Made by a program: the position numbers and the translations under genes. From a bacterium (GTDB lineage: Bacteria > Armatimonadota > Abditibacteriia > Abditibacteriales > Abditibacteriaceae), in NCBI GenBank assembly GCA_004172935.1, contig SDZD01000010.1, forward strand, positions 62,001 through 126,000: 64,000 nt of DNA. Direction: 5' to 3'. Of the stretch, positions 54,217-62,992 are shown one piece after another; the first letter of the stretch is position 1; each line of letters starts with the position of its first letter. The notes below the pieces were generated by a model. The model did no database searches. It was not told the origin of the DNA and saw nothing but the letters and a program-made list of their open reading frames with translations.

Positions 54217-55038
54217 TCAACTCGCCTTCAACCACATCGCCCCGTGCTCAATCGTCGCTTTGGCGTTCTGAAGCCGCCTGAACTGCGCGGGGTCGCCGCC
54301 AACATCGGGGTGCAGCAATCGGGCGGCCTGACGATAGGCTTCTAGAAACACGCTTTCAATCAGCAAGATACGAGAACGTGAAGCCCCCGTCTGTGCAGCC
54401 AGCCAATCGGCAGCTTGCCCGCGCGTTTCGAAAGTCTCCTTCACAGGCACGTAGGGCTGTCTTCTTGGTGGTGGCGGAGGAGGAGGCGTCGGACGCGAAG
54501 CCCCGGAAGTGGATGCAGACTTGGCCTTAGCACGCGCTCCCGTTTTCGCCTTCGAGTGACTTGTACTGTCGCTATCCGCTACAGCACTGGGTTGCCCCAA
54601 ATCGCCCTTGAACGCTCCCATAGCTATCCACTCTTCCAGACCATCCCACTGAAAGGCGGCATACAACTGCTGGGGTTCAACCGTTCCCAAACCCAACATT
54701 TTGTGAATCCCTTCCAACGTGTCCACGATGGCGCGCAGGTTGTGAGTCCACAGCGAAAATTTGTCACAGGCAAACAGCAACTGACCATGAGGCGAGTCAG
54801 CTACCAGACATACACCGGGAAACGTGGGACGATGCCCAGCATTGGGCCACCCGGTATGAGAAACAGAATCGACGGCAACACCAAGAGAAACCGAGGTGGC
54901 CCCCAACTCCTGCAAATACTGAATCAGCTTCTGACGTGTCTTGGCGTAGTCAACATTTCCCCTTTTGATTCCTCGTCTCGGAGTAATTGCACGCGGCCAA
55001 TTCGCCAGTCGCTTAACGGTAATGGTTATTTTTTCCAA
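54217..55038 (-). CDS. Protein with C-terminal J-like (DnaJ) domain
   Basis: 273 residues. The N-terminal domain (about 1-145) is of unknown type; residues 150-200 are a Ser/Lys/Ala then Pro-rich linker. The C-terminal 45 residues form a J-domain-like helical pair with the HPD motif (AARLLHPDVGGDPAQFRRLQNAKA, HPD at 243-245) that stimulates Hsp70 ATPase. The order is reversed from ordinary DnaJ, where the J domain is N-terminal. It may bring DnaK to an N-terminal-domain substrate. A palindrome, CTTTGATTAATCAAAG (55161-55176), sits upstream of the start and may be an operator. Confidence 0.65.
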   Translation of the reverse strand: MEKITITVKRLANWPRAITPRRGIKRGNVDYAKTRQKLIQYLQELGATSVSLGVAVDSVSHTGWPNAGHRPTFPGVCLVADSPHGQLLFACDKFSLWTHNLRAIVDTLEGIHKMLGLGTVEPQQLYAAFQWDGLEEWIAMGAFKGDLGQPSAVADSDSTSHSKAKTGARAKAKSASTSGASRPTPPPPPPPRRQPYVPVKETFETRGQAADWLAAQTGASRSRILLIESVFLEAYRQAARLLHPDVGGDPAQFRRLQNAKATIEHGAMWLKAS

Positions 55039-55160
55039 CCCATTTGTGGAGGATGATAGCCCCTCTACGTTCCCCTCAGTTACAAAAAGACCACTACAAA
55101 TCTATAACCCCATCTCTCTGGGGGGCTTTCCTCTCAATAAGCCATTGAGATTGAATCTAA

Positions 55161-55176
55161 CTTTGATTAATCAAAG
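55161..55176. promoter_or_regulatory. Perfect 16-base palindrome
   Basis: CTTTGATTAATCAAAG, 122 bases upstream of the J-domain gene. A dyad of this size and AT-rich centre could be an operator; the protein that binds it is unknown. Confidence 0.35.
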
Positions 55177-55268
55177 GTTCGCACAAATTTAAAACTTTAA
55201 ATCCGAACACATCTGCTACACAACCAATCTCGTGCGCCGAATTTTGCATGAAAGATAATTGGTAGATG

Positions 55269-55307
55269 GCAAAATAGCCCCCAAAATACTCGATTTCAGG
55301 GGCTATT
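55269..55307 (-). terminator. Terminator of the response-regulator gene
   Basis: Stem 55273-55281 with 55299-55307 (AATAGCCCC/GGGGCTATT); minus-strand transcript continues into TTTTG. Confidence 0.7.
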
Positions 55308-55332
55308 CGATTCTCACCGGGGGTATCAGCAA

Positions 55333-56043
55333 CTAGGTGCGGAACTTATATCCTACGCCACGCACAGTTTGAAGAAATTCGGGCTGCGAGGGGTTCTGCT
55401 CCAACTTCTCACGCAACCAGCGAATATGAACGTCGAGAGTGCGCTCATCGCCGTAAAAATCGTCGCCCCACACGCGCTCAAGCAGAATCTCGCGGGGAAC
55501 TGCGTGTCCTGCCGAGCCAAGCAACACGCGCAGCAACTCGAACTCTTTAAGCGATAGGTTAACTTCGCGCTCATCGCCTTCGGGGCTTTGCACGCGCACT
55601 TCATGCTTGGCAACGTCCATCTCGACTCGCCCGGCGCGCAGCACTTGCTCTTCCGAAACAGCGGCTTTGGTCTGACGGCGTAGCAAAGCACGCACGCGGG
55701 CCACCAGTTCACGCATTCCAAACGGCTTAACAAGGTAGTCATCGGCTCCCATTTCGAGGCCAAGCACCTTATCGGCCTCTTCGCCGCGCGCTGTCAGCAT
55801 CAAAATCGGCGAATCAAGCTGGTATTCGGGGCTTTGCCGCAATGCACGGCACACTTCCCATCCCGAAACCTTGGGCAGCATTAAATCGAGAATAACGAGG
55901 CGGGGTTGTAGCGATTTGGCGAGTGCAAGGGCCGATTCGCCGTCATGAGTCAGAACGACTTCGAAGCCTTCCTTACGCAAATTAAAGGCTATGGTATCGG
56001 CGAGAATCCGCTCGTCGTCCACAATCAGGATAGTGTCGCTCAT
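55333..56043 (-). CDS. OmpR/PhoB-type response regulator
   Basis: 236 residues from ATG 56043. Receiver domain with acidic pocket (Asp10), phosphorylation site Asp53 (ILDLMLP) and Lys106 (DYLVKPF); then a winged-helix DNA-binding domain (about 135-236, ending RWLREKLEQNPSQPEFLQTVRGVGYKF). Similar to PhoB/PhoP, but the response signal is unknown and no histidine kinase is in the window. It is divergent from the sulfate ABC operon. The upstream region has a TTAA(C/A) direct repeat with 11-base period (56090-56106) as a candidate autoregulatory site. Confidence 0.92.
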   Translation of the reverse strand: MSDTILIVDDERILADTIAFNLRKEGFEVVLTHDGESALALAKSLQPRLVILDLMLPKVSGWEVCRALRQSPEYQLDSPILMLTARGEEADKVLGLEMGADDYLVKPFGMRELVARVRALLRRQTKAAVSEEQVLRAGRVEMDVAKHEVRVQSPEGDEREVNLSLKEFELLRVLLGSAGHAVPREILLERVWGDDFYGDERTLDVHIRWLREKLEQNPSQPEFLQTVRGVGYKFRT

Positions 56044-56089
56044 AGTACGTGGTGTCCTCGTCAGTTTAAAGATACCAATTCGGCCTCTC

Positions 56090-56106
56090 TTTAAATTCAC
56101 GTTAAC
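56090..56106 (-). promoter_or_regulatory. Direct repeat upstream of the response-regulator gene
   Basis: On the minus strand GTTAACGTGAATTTAAA contains TTAAC and TTAAA eleven bases apart, the period of PhoB/PhoP-type boxes. A similar set lies before the porin gene at 61489-61514. Confidence 0.35.
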
Positions 56107-56192
56107 TAGCAACACTCCCAGACACGCCAACTTGACGCTTAGGCGCACGATTCATAAAATCCCCTATTGAAATCCCACCTGAAGGGTAGTTT

Positions 56193-56198
56193 TATAAT
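56193..56198 (+). promoter_or_regulatory. Promoter -10 of the sulfate operon
   Basis: Perfect TATAAT; the best -35 candidate, TTGAAA at 56167-56172, is 20 bases away, which is long. Transcription would start near 56205, about 63 bases before the first gene. Confidence 0.55.
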
Positions 56199-56216
56199 AA
56201 AGGATGAGGTTCGTTT

Positions 56217-56253
56217 CCGGCAAAGGCACCACAAAAATGAGGTGAAGGGCCGG
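56217..56253 (+). promoter_or_regulatory. Possible structured leader before the first sulfate-binding gene
   Basis: Nested helices: CCGGC (56217-56221) with GCCGG (56249-56253), enclosing CACC (56227-56230) with GGTG (56241-56244). The internal loops are purine-rich (AAAGG and AAGG). I cannot match it to a named riboswitch. Confidence 0.3.
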
Positions 56254-56267
56254 GGCGCTAATTCGCA

Positions 56268-57359
56268 ATGGTACTTACATTTTCTCGCTTTGGCGCTCTG
56301 GGCGCCCTTTTGACTCTTTCGGCCTTTGGTTTGGCTGGTTGCCCCTCCGGCAACAACTCCACTGGTAACGGCGCAACCAGTGGTAATGGCGCAGCCAGCA
56401 ACGAAGCGACGACCACCGTCAGCACTGGCCCAGTTAAGTTGTTGAACGTGTCGTATGACCCAACCCGCGAACTCTACGAAGACTTCAACAAAGCCTTCGC
56501 CGCCTACTGGAAGAAAACCGAAGGGCAGGATGTCACCGTAGATCAATCACATGGTGGCTCCGGCAAACAAGCCCGCGCCGTTCTCGACGGTCAAGAGGCC
56601 GACATCGTCACCCTGGCGTTAGCTTACGACATCGACACCCTCGCCGATGGTGGCCTATTGCCCGAAAACTGGGCGACGCGCTTACCCGACAACTCCTCGC
56701 CTTACACATCGACTATTGTCTTCTTAGTCCGTAAAGGCAACCCCAAAGGCATTAAAGACTGGAACGACCTCATCAAACCCGGCCTTCAAGTCATCACGCC
56801 TAACCCCAAAACGTCAGGCGGCGCGCGCTGGAACTATCTCGCCGCCTACGGCTATGCCCTGCACCAACCCGGTGGCAACGATGCAAAAGCCAAAGACTTC
56901 GTCGCTAAGCTCTATAAGAACGTGCCAGTCCTCGACTCCGGCGCACGCGGAGCCACCACGACATTCGTGAAACGCAAATTGGGCGATGTCCTCATTTCGT
57001 GGGAAAACGAGGCTTACCTGGCGCAAAAAGACTTGGGCGAAGGCGAATTTGAGATCGTGACGCCATCCGAATCCATTCTGGCCGAACCTCCCGTCGCTGT
57101 CGTCGATTCCGTAGCCAAAAAGCATGGCACCGAAAAGGTCGCCGAGGGCTACCTGAAATATCTCTACACCCCCGAAGGGCAGGAGATCGCCGCCAAGCAC
57201 TACTATCGTCCCCGCGATAAAGATGTCGCCGCCAAATACGAGAAGCAGTTCCCCAAACTCAAACTCTGGGAACTAAAAACCCTGTTCGGCGACTGGCGCA
57301 AAGCCCAGAAGACCCACTTCGCTGAAGGTGGCGTCTTCGACCAAATCTACCAGCCATAA
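56268..57359 (+). CDS. Sulfate ABC transporter substrate-binding lipoprotein, copy 1
   Basis: A 363-residue Sbp/CysP-type protein that captures sulfate (or thiosulfate) outside the inner membrane and delivers it to CysTWA. Lipobox GLAGC is followed by a Ser/Thr/Asn linker. The family signature [18 protein letters not shown] is intact, as are [17 protein letters not shown] and the [14 protein letters not shown] region. The adjacent copy 2 differs mainly in the signal peptide and scattered positions, so the pair is a tandem duplication. The copy is lipid-anchored rather than free as in E. coli. A hairpin lies between the two copies. Confidence 0.93.
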   Translation: MVLTFSRFGALGALLTLSAFGLAGCPSGNNSTGNGATSGNGAASNEATTTVSTGPVKLLNVSYDPTRELYEDFNKAFAAYWKKTEGQDVTVDQSHGGSGKQARAVLDGQEADIVTLALAYDIDTLADGGLLPENWATRLPDNSSPYTSTIVFLVRKGNPKGIKDWNDLIKPGLQVITPNPKTSGGARWNYLAAYGYALHQPGGNDAKAKDFVAKLYKNVPVLDSGARGATTTFVKRKLGDVLISWENEAYLAQKDLGEGEFEIVTPSESILAEPPVAVVDSVAKKHGTEKVAEGYLKYLYTPEGQEIAAKHYYRPRDKDVAAKYEKQFPKLKLWELKTLFGDWRKAQKTHFAEGGVFDQIYQP

Positions 57360-57366
57360 ACAATAT

Positions 57367-57413
57367 GGGCATTCCAGCAAAGGCGCTTCTCAAAGCGAAG
57401 GGCTGGAATGCCC
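57367..57413 (+). terminator. Intercistronic hairpin between the two binding-protein genes
   Basis: A 12-bp stem (57367-57378 with 57402-57413) with an inner hairpin (57384-57388 with 57393-57397). It starts eight bases after the first stop codon and ends nine bases before the next start codon, so it may limit transcription into the rest of the operon or protect the upstream mRNA. Confidence 0.65.
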
Positions 57414-57421
57414 TCACTTCC

Positions 57422-58498
57422 ATGAATCCTCTCGTTTCTCGCACAGGCGCCCTGGCGGCCTTTTTAAGCTTCGCCGCCATTGGCTTGGTCGGCTGCTCAC
57501 CTAAGACGACTACCACCAATGAAGCATCCCCCCCAGCAGCTTCGACAGAGACTTCCAAAGCCCCAGTCAAATTGCTGAATGTATCATATGACCCAACCCG
57601 TGAGTTATATGAAGACTTCAACAAAGCCTTCGCGACTTATTGGAAGAAAACCGAAGGGCAGGATGTCACCGTAGATCAATCACACGGCGGCTCAGGCAAA
57701 CAAGCACGATCAGTCCTTGATGGACAGGAAGCCGACATCGTCACCTTGGCGTTGGCTTACGACATCGACACCCTCGCTGATGGTGGCCTACTCCCCGAAA
57801 ACTGGGCTACGCGATTGGACAATAACTCCTCGCCCTATACATCTACCATAGTCTTCTTGGTTCGCAAAGGCAACCCTAAAGGCATCAAAGACTGGAGCGA
57901 TCTGGTGAAACCGGGTGTGCAGGTCATCACGCCCAACCCCAAAACTGGTGGCGGCGCCCGTTGGTGCTACCTCGCGGCTTACGGCTACGCCTTGCACCAA
58001 CCCGGCGGCAACGACGCCAAAGCCAAAGACTTCGTCTCCAAGTTGTATAAGAACGTGCCTGTTCTCGACTCTGGCGCGCGCGGTTCGACCACGACATTCG
58101 TTCAGCGCAACATCGGCGATGTCCTGCTATCGTGGGAAAATGAGGCCGATCTAGCCACCAAAGACCTCGCCAAAGATGCCTTTGAAGTCGTGACGCCGTC
58201 CGAGTCCATCATCGCCGAGCCTCCTGTCGCTGTTGTTGACTCGGTTGCAAAGAAGCATGGCACCGAGAAAGTCGCCGAGGCATATCTGAAATACTTATAC
58301 ACACCCGAAGGTCAGGAAATCGTAGCCAAACACTATTATCGCCCGCGCGATGAGAAAGTGGCGGCCAAATACGCCAACCAGTTCCCCAAGCTCAAGCTGT
58401 GGTCACTGCAAAGCCTATTTGGCGACTGGCGCAAAGCCCAGAAAACCCACTTTGCTCAAGGTGGCGTTTTCGACCAAATATACACGCCGGGTAGATAA
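57422..58498 (+). CDS. Sulfate ABC transporter substrate-binding lipoprotein, copy 2
   Basis: 358 residues from ATG 57422, lipobox IGLVGC. The body is closely similar to copy 1 throughout (e.g. identical [18 protein letters not shown] and GGSGKQAR motifs), with different linker residues. The longer upstream reading frame falls in the intercistronic hairpin and is not used. The two may have different affinities or select different oxyanions (sulfate, thiosulfate). A strong hairpin after it separates it from cysT. Confidence 0.93.
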   Translation: MNPLVSRTGALAAFLSFAAIGLVGCSPKTTTTNEASPPAASTETSKAPVKLLNVSYDPTRELYEDFNKAFATYWKKTEGQDVTVDQSHGGSGKQARSVLDGQEADIVTLALAYDIDTLADGGLLPENWATRLDNNSSPYTSTIVFLVRKGNPKGIKDWSDLVKPGVQVITPNPKTGGGARWCYLAAYGYALHQPGGNDAKAKDFVSKLYKNVPVLDSGARGSTTTFVQRNIGDVLLSWENEADLATKDLAKDAFEVVTPSESIIAEPPVAVVDSVAKKHGTEKVAEAYLKYLYTPEGQEIVAKHYYRPRDEKVAAKYANQFPKLKLWSLQSLFGDWRKAQKTHFAQGGVFDQIYTPGR

Positions 58499-58503
58499 TA
58501 GTG

Positions 58504-58547
58504 CAAAGAGCAGAAAGCGCCGCCCTCGGTTCGCTTTCTGCTCTTTG
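58504..58547 (+). terminator. Hairpin between binding-protein copy 2 and cysT
   Basis: A 16-bp perfect stem (58504-58519 with 58532-58547) in the 64-base gap. It may act as a terminator or as a stabiliser that keeps binding-protein mRNA more abundant than permease mRNA. Confidence 0.7.
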
Positions 58548-58562
58548 TGCTGACTTTAGAAA

Positions 58563-59417
58563 ATGAAACGTTATCATCGGGTGTTGCCCGGATTTGGCTT
58601 ATCGTTGGGCATCACCCTGCTCTATCTGTCGGTGTTGGTACTTATCCCGCTGTCCTTGCTGTTCTGGAGTGCAGGGGGCGGCGGATGGGAACATTTCAAA
58701 TCGGCGGCCTTCTCCCCACGAACAATCGCCTCCTACAAAATTACCTTTGGTGCCTCGTTCGTTGCAGCCACCATCAACCTGTTCGCCGGAATGCTCATCG
58801 CATGGGTTCTGGTGCGCTACCGCTTTCCAGGCCGTAGTTTCATCGACGCCCTCGTCGATTTGCCCTTCGCCCTCCCAACAGCGGTTGGCGGTATCGCTCT
58901 CACCACAGCCTACGCCCCCAACGGCTTCATTGGTCGCCATTTCGCCCCCGATGGCCTTATCGGCCAGCATTTTGGTCCCGAAGGCTTGAAACTCGCGTAC
59001 TCGCCAATCGGAATCGTCATCGCCCTCACCTTCATTTCGCTGCCCTTCGTGGTGCGAACCGTGCAGCCCGTATTGGGCGGATTGGATTCCCAGCTCGAAG
59101 AAGCAGCATCCAGTCTGGGTGCCAATCGCTTCCAAACCTTCCGGCGCGTCATTTTCCCCTACATCTGGCCCGCACTCTTGACTGGATGGACGCTCGGCTT
59201 CGCCCGCGCTCTGGGCGAATACGGCTCGGTCGTGTTCATCGCGGGCAACCAACCCCTCAAAACCGAAATCGTTCCGTTACTCATTATTACCCGCCTCGAA
59301 GAGTACGATTACGCCGGAGCAACAGCTCTCGCAGTCGTTATGCTCGTCGCTTCATTCGCGCTGTTATTAGCGATCAACACCCTATCGCGCTGGACAAATC
59401 GCCGTGCGAGCGCCTGA
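58563..59417 (+). CDS. cysT: Sulfate ABC transporter permease CysT
   Basis: 284 residues, about six transmembrane helices; the inner-membrane half of the sulfate channel with CysW. The motifs VDLPFALPTAVGGIALT and the cytoplasmic EAA loop EEAASSLGANRFQTFRRVIFP match the family. Between helices 3 and 4 it has a repeat-like insertion: APNGFIGRHF, APDGLIGQHF and GPEGL in succession; E. coli CysT has one such unit followed by APFG. Confidence 0.94.
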   Translation: MKRYHRVLPGFGLSLGITLLYLSVLVLIPLSLLFWSAGGGGWEHFKSAAFSPRTIASYKITFGASFVAATINLFAGMLIAWVLVRYRFPGRSFIDALVDLPFALPTAVGGIALTTAYAPNGFIGRHFAPDGLIGQHFGPEGLKLAYSPIGIVIALTFISLPFVVRTVQPVLGGLDSQLEEAASSLGANRFQTFRRVIFPYIWPALLTGWTLGFARALGEYGSVVFIAGNQPLKTEIVPLLIITRLEEYDYAGATALAVVMLVASFALLLAINTLSRWTNRRASA

Positions 59418-59430
59418 TAAGTAGGAAAAG

Positions 59431-60348
59431 ATGAAAACTCTCAGCGTGACTTCGCCCGTGCCGGTTTCGCCCGCCCCATCTCAGGCCACAACGCGCGCCG
59501 CAAAAACTGCCGCGACGCGCGCCACCAGTGAGCCGCGCCTCTTGCAATGGTTCCTCATTGTGATGGCTCTGGGGGCAATGGGCATCATTTTGGTTTTGCC
59601 GCTATTCGTGGTCTTTTCCGAAGCCTTCTCCAAAGGACTACAGCTCTACAAAGAGTCGATTGTAAACGAGGATGCGCTGTCGGCCATCAAACTCACCCTG
59701 CTCGTCGCCTTTGTTGCCGTCCCCATCAACACGGTGTTCGGCGTTGCCGCCGCGTGGGCCATCACCCGCTTCCAGTTCAAAGGCAAGGGCGCACTCCTCA
59801 CTCTCATCGACCTCCCCTTCGCCGTTTCCCCCGTGATTTCTGGCCTCATCTTCGTGTTGATGTTTGGGCGGCGCGGCATTTTCGGGCAATTCGTAGCGGC
59901 GCACGATTGGAAAATCATCTTCGCCCTGCCAGGAATCATTTTGGCGACGTTGTTCGTCACCTTCCCCTTTGTCGCGCGCCAGCTCATCGCCTTCATGGAG
60001 TCGCAGGGCGCCGAAGAAGAGGAAGCCGCCGTCACGCTCGGCGCCAACGGTTTCCAGACATTCTGGCGTATTACGCTGCCCAACATCAAGTGGGCCTTGC
60101 TCACCGGCATCATCCTGTGCAACGCCCGCGCAATGGGCGAATTTGGCGCTGTGTCGGTCGTATCGGGCCATGTGCGCGGCCAGACCAACACCATCCCGCT
60201 CCAGGTCGAGATTCTTTATAACGAGTACCAGTACACCGCCTCGTTCGCAGTAGCTTCGCTACTGACATTTCTGGGTCTCATCACGCTTTGTATCAAAACC
60301 GCATTGGAATGGAAAACAGCCCGCCAGTTAAAAGAAGGACAAAATTAA
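59431..60348 (+). CDS. cysW: Sulfate ABC transporter permease CysW
   Basis: 305 residues: an Ala/Thr-rich N-terminal tail (about 1-40) then six helices, with the EAA motif [26 protein letters not shown] and [16 protein letters not shown] typical of CysW. It starts 13 bases after cysT with an AGGA ribosome-binding site, so it is co-transcribed. Confidence 0.94.
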   Translation: MKTLSVTSPVPVSPAPSQATTRAAKTAATRATSEPRLLQWFLIVMALGAMGIILVLPLFVVFSEAFSKGLQLYKESIVNEDALSAIKLTLLVAFVAVPINTVFGVAAAWAITRFQFKGKGALLTLIDLPFAVSPVISGLIFVLMFGRRGIFGQFVAAHDWKIIFALPGIILATLFVTFPFVARQLIAFMESQGAEEEEAAVTLGANGFQTFWRITLPNIKWALLTGIILCNARAMGEFGAVSVVSGHVRGQTNTIPLQVEILYNEYQYTASFAVASLLTFLGLITLCIKTALEWKTARQLKEGQN

Positions 60349-60410
60349 AACTGGTTGGAAATCAAATCGCTCATTAAGCGTCTAGCTCCCCAACAATCCA
60401 ACGACTTCTA

Positions 60411-61478
60411 ATGCAAATATCTGTTCGTGGCGTCTCGAAAAACTTTGGCGCCTTTCGCGCTCTCGACAACGTTTCGGTTGATATTCCCCAGGGCCAACTG
60501 GTAGCCCTACTCGGCCCATCGGGTTCCGGCAAAACCACACTGCTCCGTATTATCGCCGGCTTGGAAGCTCCCGATCAAGGTCGTATTTTCTACGGTGACC
60601 AGGATGTCACCAACTGCTCGACGCGCGACCGAGGCATCGGCTTTGTCTTCCAACACTATGCGCTGTTCGGTCACATGACCATCTTCGACAACATCGCCTT
60701 CGGTCTGCGCGTTCGCAAATGGAAGAACGACCAAATCCGCCCGCGCGTGTTGGAGTTACTGCGCCTCATCCAGTTAGAAGGCATGGAAAAGCGCTTCCCT
60801 GCCCAGCTATCGGGCGGCCAGCGCCAGCGCGTGGCCCTGGCGCGTGCACTCGCCGCACAACCGCAGGTCATGCTCCTCGACGAGCCATTCGGCGCGCTCG
60901 ATGCCAAAGTTCGCGCCGACTTGCGCCGCTGGATCCGTAGCCTACACGACGAAATCCACATGACCAGCGTATTCGTTACCCACGACCAGGAAGAAGCCTT
61001 TGAAGTCGCCGACTTCGTGGTCGTGATGAACCGGGGTAAAATCGAGCAGATGGGCACTCCCGATGAAGTGTTCGCCCGCCCAGCAAGCGCCTTCGTCACC
61101 GACTTTTTGGGCCGCGTCAATGTCTTTCATGGCCGAGTTCAAAATGGCAGGGCGCAAATCGGCGAACTCGAAGTCCCTCTCGAAGCCGAACACGGCAGCG
61201 AAGGCGACACCTTCACCGCCTACATTCGCCCGCATGAGGTCGAAATCGACCGCCAACCACATGGCTCCGAATCTATGCTCGCCGCAGTGTCGCGCGTCAA
61301 CCGCACAGGTTCGATAGTGAAAGTAGCCCTCTTCGCCCAGGACGGGCAGTTACCATTGGATGTCGAACTCCCTCACGAACGCGAAGCCGCGCTGAATTTG
61401 CGAACTGGCGACATGGTGTGGGTCTACCCCCGTCAAGTGCGCGTTTTCTCGGCTTCAACAAGCGAAACAGCGTCTTAA
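60411..61478 (+). CDS. cysA: Sulfate/thiosulfate ABC transporter ATPase CysA
   Basis: 355 residues; hydrolyses ATP to drive sulfate import. Walker A GPSGSGKT (35-42), Q-loop HYALFGHM region, signature [15 protein letters not shown], Walker [13 protein letters not shown] and switch His in [12 protein letters not shown]. The C-terminal 120 residues form the regulatory TOBE-like domain. Follows cysW by 62 bases. Confidence 0.96.
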   Translation: MQISVRGVSKNFGAFRALDNVSVDIPQGQLVALLGPSGSGKTTLLRIIAGLEAPDQGRIFYGDQDVTNCSTRDRGIGFVFQHYALFGHMTIFDNIAFGLRVRKWKNDQIRPRVLELLRLIQLEGMEKRFPAQLSGGQRQRVALARALAAQPQVMLLDEPFGALDAKVRADLRRWIRSLHDEIHMTSVFVTHDQEEAFEVADFVVVMNRGKIEQMGTPDEVFARPASAFVTDFLGRVNVFHGRVQNGRAQIGELEVPLEAEHGSEGDTFTAYIRPHEVEIDRQPHGSESMLAAVSRVNRTGSIVKVALFAQDGQLPLDVELPHEREAALNLRTGDMVWVYPRQVRVFSASTSETAS

Positions 61479-61488
61479 TGGCATCACA

Positions 61489-61514
61489 TTAAGTCAAGAT
61501 TAAGAAGATTTAAA
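61489..61514 (+). promoter_or_regulatory. Direct repeats upstream of the porin gene
   Basis: TTAAG (61489), TTAAG (61500) and TTAAA (61510) occur at 11- and 10-base spacing, a pattern used by PhoB/PhoP-type regulators. They overlap the cysA terminator region and precede the porin gene by about 80 bases. Confidence 0.4.
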
Positions 61515-61537
61515 AGGGGGGAGCTGCCTCCCTCCTT
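61512..61537 (+). terminator. Terminator of the cys operon
   Basis: A purine-rich arm AAGGGGGGAG pairs with CTCCCTCCTT (one mismatch) followed by a T-rich stretch. Confidence 0.6.
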
Positions 61538-61594
61538 TCTCATGGCGTCTTGTGACAGGTGTGTTAAAACAGGGGGGAAGCATTTCCCTTTGGT

Positions 61595-62893
61595 ATGAAA
61601 TTCCATCTATCCACGCGCCGCGTCGCCTCTGTGGCCGCATTGGCAGGCCTTGGTGTGGCCTTTTACGGCACTCCAGCCCACGCTCAACAGTCGGAACTCG
61701 ACGCATTACGCCAACAAATCACCGAACTTCAAAAACGTCTCGACACATTGGAAAATTCCCAGAAGAAAGCTGTCGAAACTTCCCAAACCGCCCCGGCAAC
61801 GACTTCCAAATTTCCTCTGACCATTGGCGGTCTATTCCAGGTTCACTCACTCAACTATCTTGGTGAAACAGTCAAAACGGGAAGCACAAACTCAAGCGAT
61901 ACATTCCGCTTGCGTCGCGCCGAACTCCGACTCACAGCCCCTTCGATCACAGATCGTCTATCGGGTACCGTGATGTTCGACCTCGCCCGCCCCGACTCAA
62001 CCAGTGTTCCCGGCTCTTTCCAAGGCGCCGCCAACAATATCCTTCAGGACTTCCAAATCACCTATCGGATGAACTCACTGGCCAGCAAAAAGACGCAGTT
62101 ATTCTTTGACGCAGGTCAGTTCAAAGTCCCAATGGGTTATGAATCGGCGTTGACCCCCACGAACTCAGTTGCATTTTTAGAGCGTTCGCTGATTTTCTCA
62201 GGCCGCGACCGATTCAACACCACCTACGGCGACCAACGCGATGCAGGTATTCAGTTCCGCGCCGTCACAGGTGATCTGGAAGGTCGAATAGGCGTATTCA
62301 ACGGCTTTGGCGACCGCCAGAACTCTCTGGCCTCTTCAGATAGCAAAGCTGTTATCGGTTTACTGGCTTATAAACCCAGCTCGATCCCCGGACTCACAGT
62401 GGGCGTATCAGGCGGCTTGGGCAATACCGGAGTGACCTTCACTTCGACCGCCACGCCAACGGTTCCTGCGACAACAGTGAACCTGCGCGCCCACCGCAAC
62501 ATCGTCAACTCATTCTTGAGCTACAAACACGACAAATTCACGCTTCAGGGCGAGTTCCTGCGCGGCGCGGCCTCCTCATTCCTGGCAGGCACAGCCACCA
62601 ATGCGGCCATTGACCCACAGGGCTACTATTTTGGTGGTTCTTATTTCGTCAAACCCAAGTTCGAGGTTCTCGCTCGCTATGACACCCTCGATTTCGACCA
62701 CAAAATCGACAACGCCACAGTACGCGACTACCTGCTCGGCATGAACTACTACATCAAGGGCCAGAACAAGATTCAAATCAACCTTGTTCGTCGCATCGGA
62801 GGCTTGGCAGCCCCAACCAGCGCCACCAACCCAGCCGCGAACTTCCGTAACGACCGCCTCGAACTACGTACAGGCGTTCAACTGGCGTTCTAA
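61595..62893 (+). CDS. Phosphate-selective porin O/P-like outer-membrane protein
   Basis: 432 residues: signal peptide ending TPAHAQ, a coiled-coil segment (about 32-62, SELDALRQQITELQKRLDTLE), then an anion-selective 16-strand-type barrel with FRLRRAELRLTAPSITDRLSGT and QLFFDAGQFKVPMGYES patterns of the OprP/OprO family, ending in a C-terminal phenylalanine (VQLAF) as is usual for barrel insertion. Position after the sulfate operon suggests it conveys sulfate or phosphate through the outer membrane; its own upstream repeats suggest separate regulation. Confidence 0.88.
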   Translation: MKFHLSTRRVASVAALAGLGVAFYGTPAHAQQSELDALRQQITELQKRLDTLENSQKKAVETSQTAPATTSKFPLTIGGLFQVHSLNYLGETVKTGSTNSSDTFRLRRAELRLTAPSITDRLSGTVMFDLARPDSTSVPGSFQGAANNILQDFQITYRMNSLASKKTQLFFDAGQFKVPMGYESALTPTNSVAFLERSLIFSGRDRFNTTYGDQRDAGIQFRAVTGDLEGRIGVFNGFGDRQNSLASSDSKAVIGLLAYKPSSIPGLTVGVSGGLGNTGVTFTSTATPTVPATTVNLRAHRNIVNSFLSYKHDKFTLQGEFLRGAASSFLAGTATNAAIDPQGYYFGGSYFVKPKFEVLARYDTLDFDHKIDNATVRDYLLGMNYYIKGQNKIQINLVRRIGGLAAPTSATNPAANFRNDRLELRTGVQLAF

Positions 62894-62935
62894 GCAAAAG
62901 AGAAGAGCCACCAGATAGGCTCCCTAAAAACATCA

Positions 62936-62967
62936 AAGGGGCACGAAACAATTGTTTCGTGCCCCTT
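62936..62967. terminator. Bidirectional terminator between the porin and SulP genes
   Basis: A perfect 16+16 palindrome (62936-62951 with 62952-62967) between convergent genes. Confidence 0.85.
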
Positions 62968-62992
62968 CGATGTTGCGTTACACCGTTTTCAA

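Larger units (their letters stand above)
55039..55332. other. Intergenic region upstream of the J-domain gene
   Basis: About 290 bases, AT-rich in the middle, holding the 16-base perfect palindrome at 55161-55176 and the response-regulator terminator at 55269-55307. No gene is seen. Confidence 0.55.

Noticed and set aside
56160..56267. Known SAM riboswitch (S-box) upstream of the sulfate genes
   Set aside because: The conserved S-box sequence blocks are absent.
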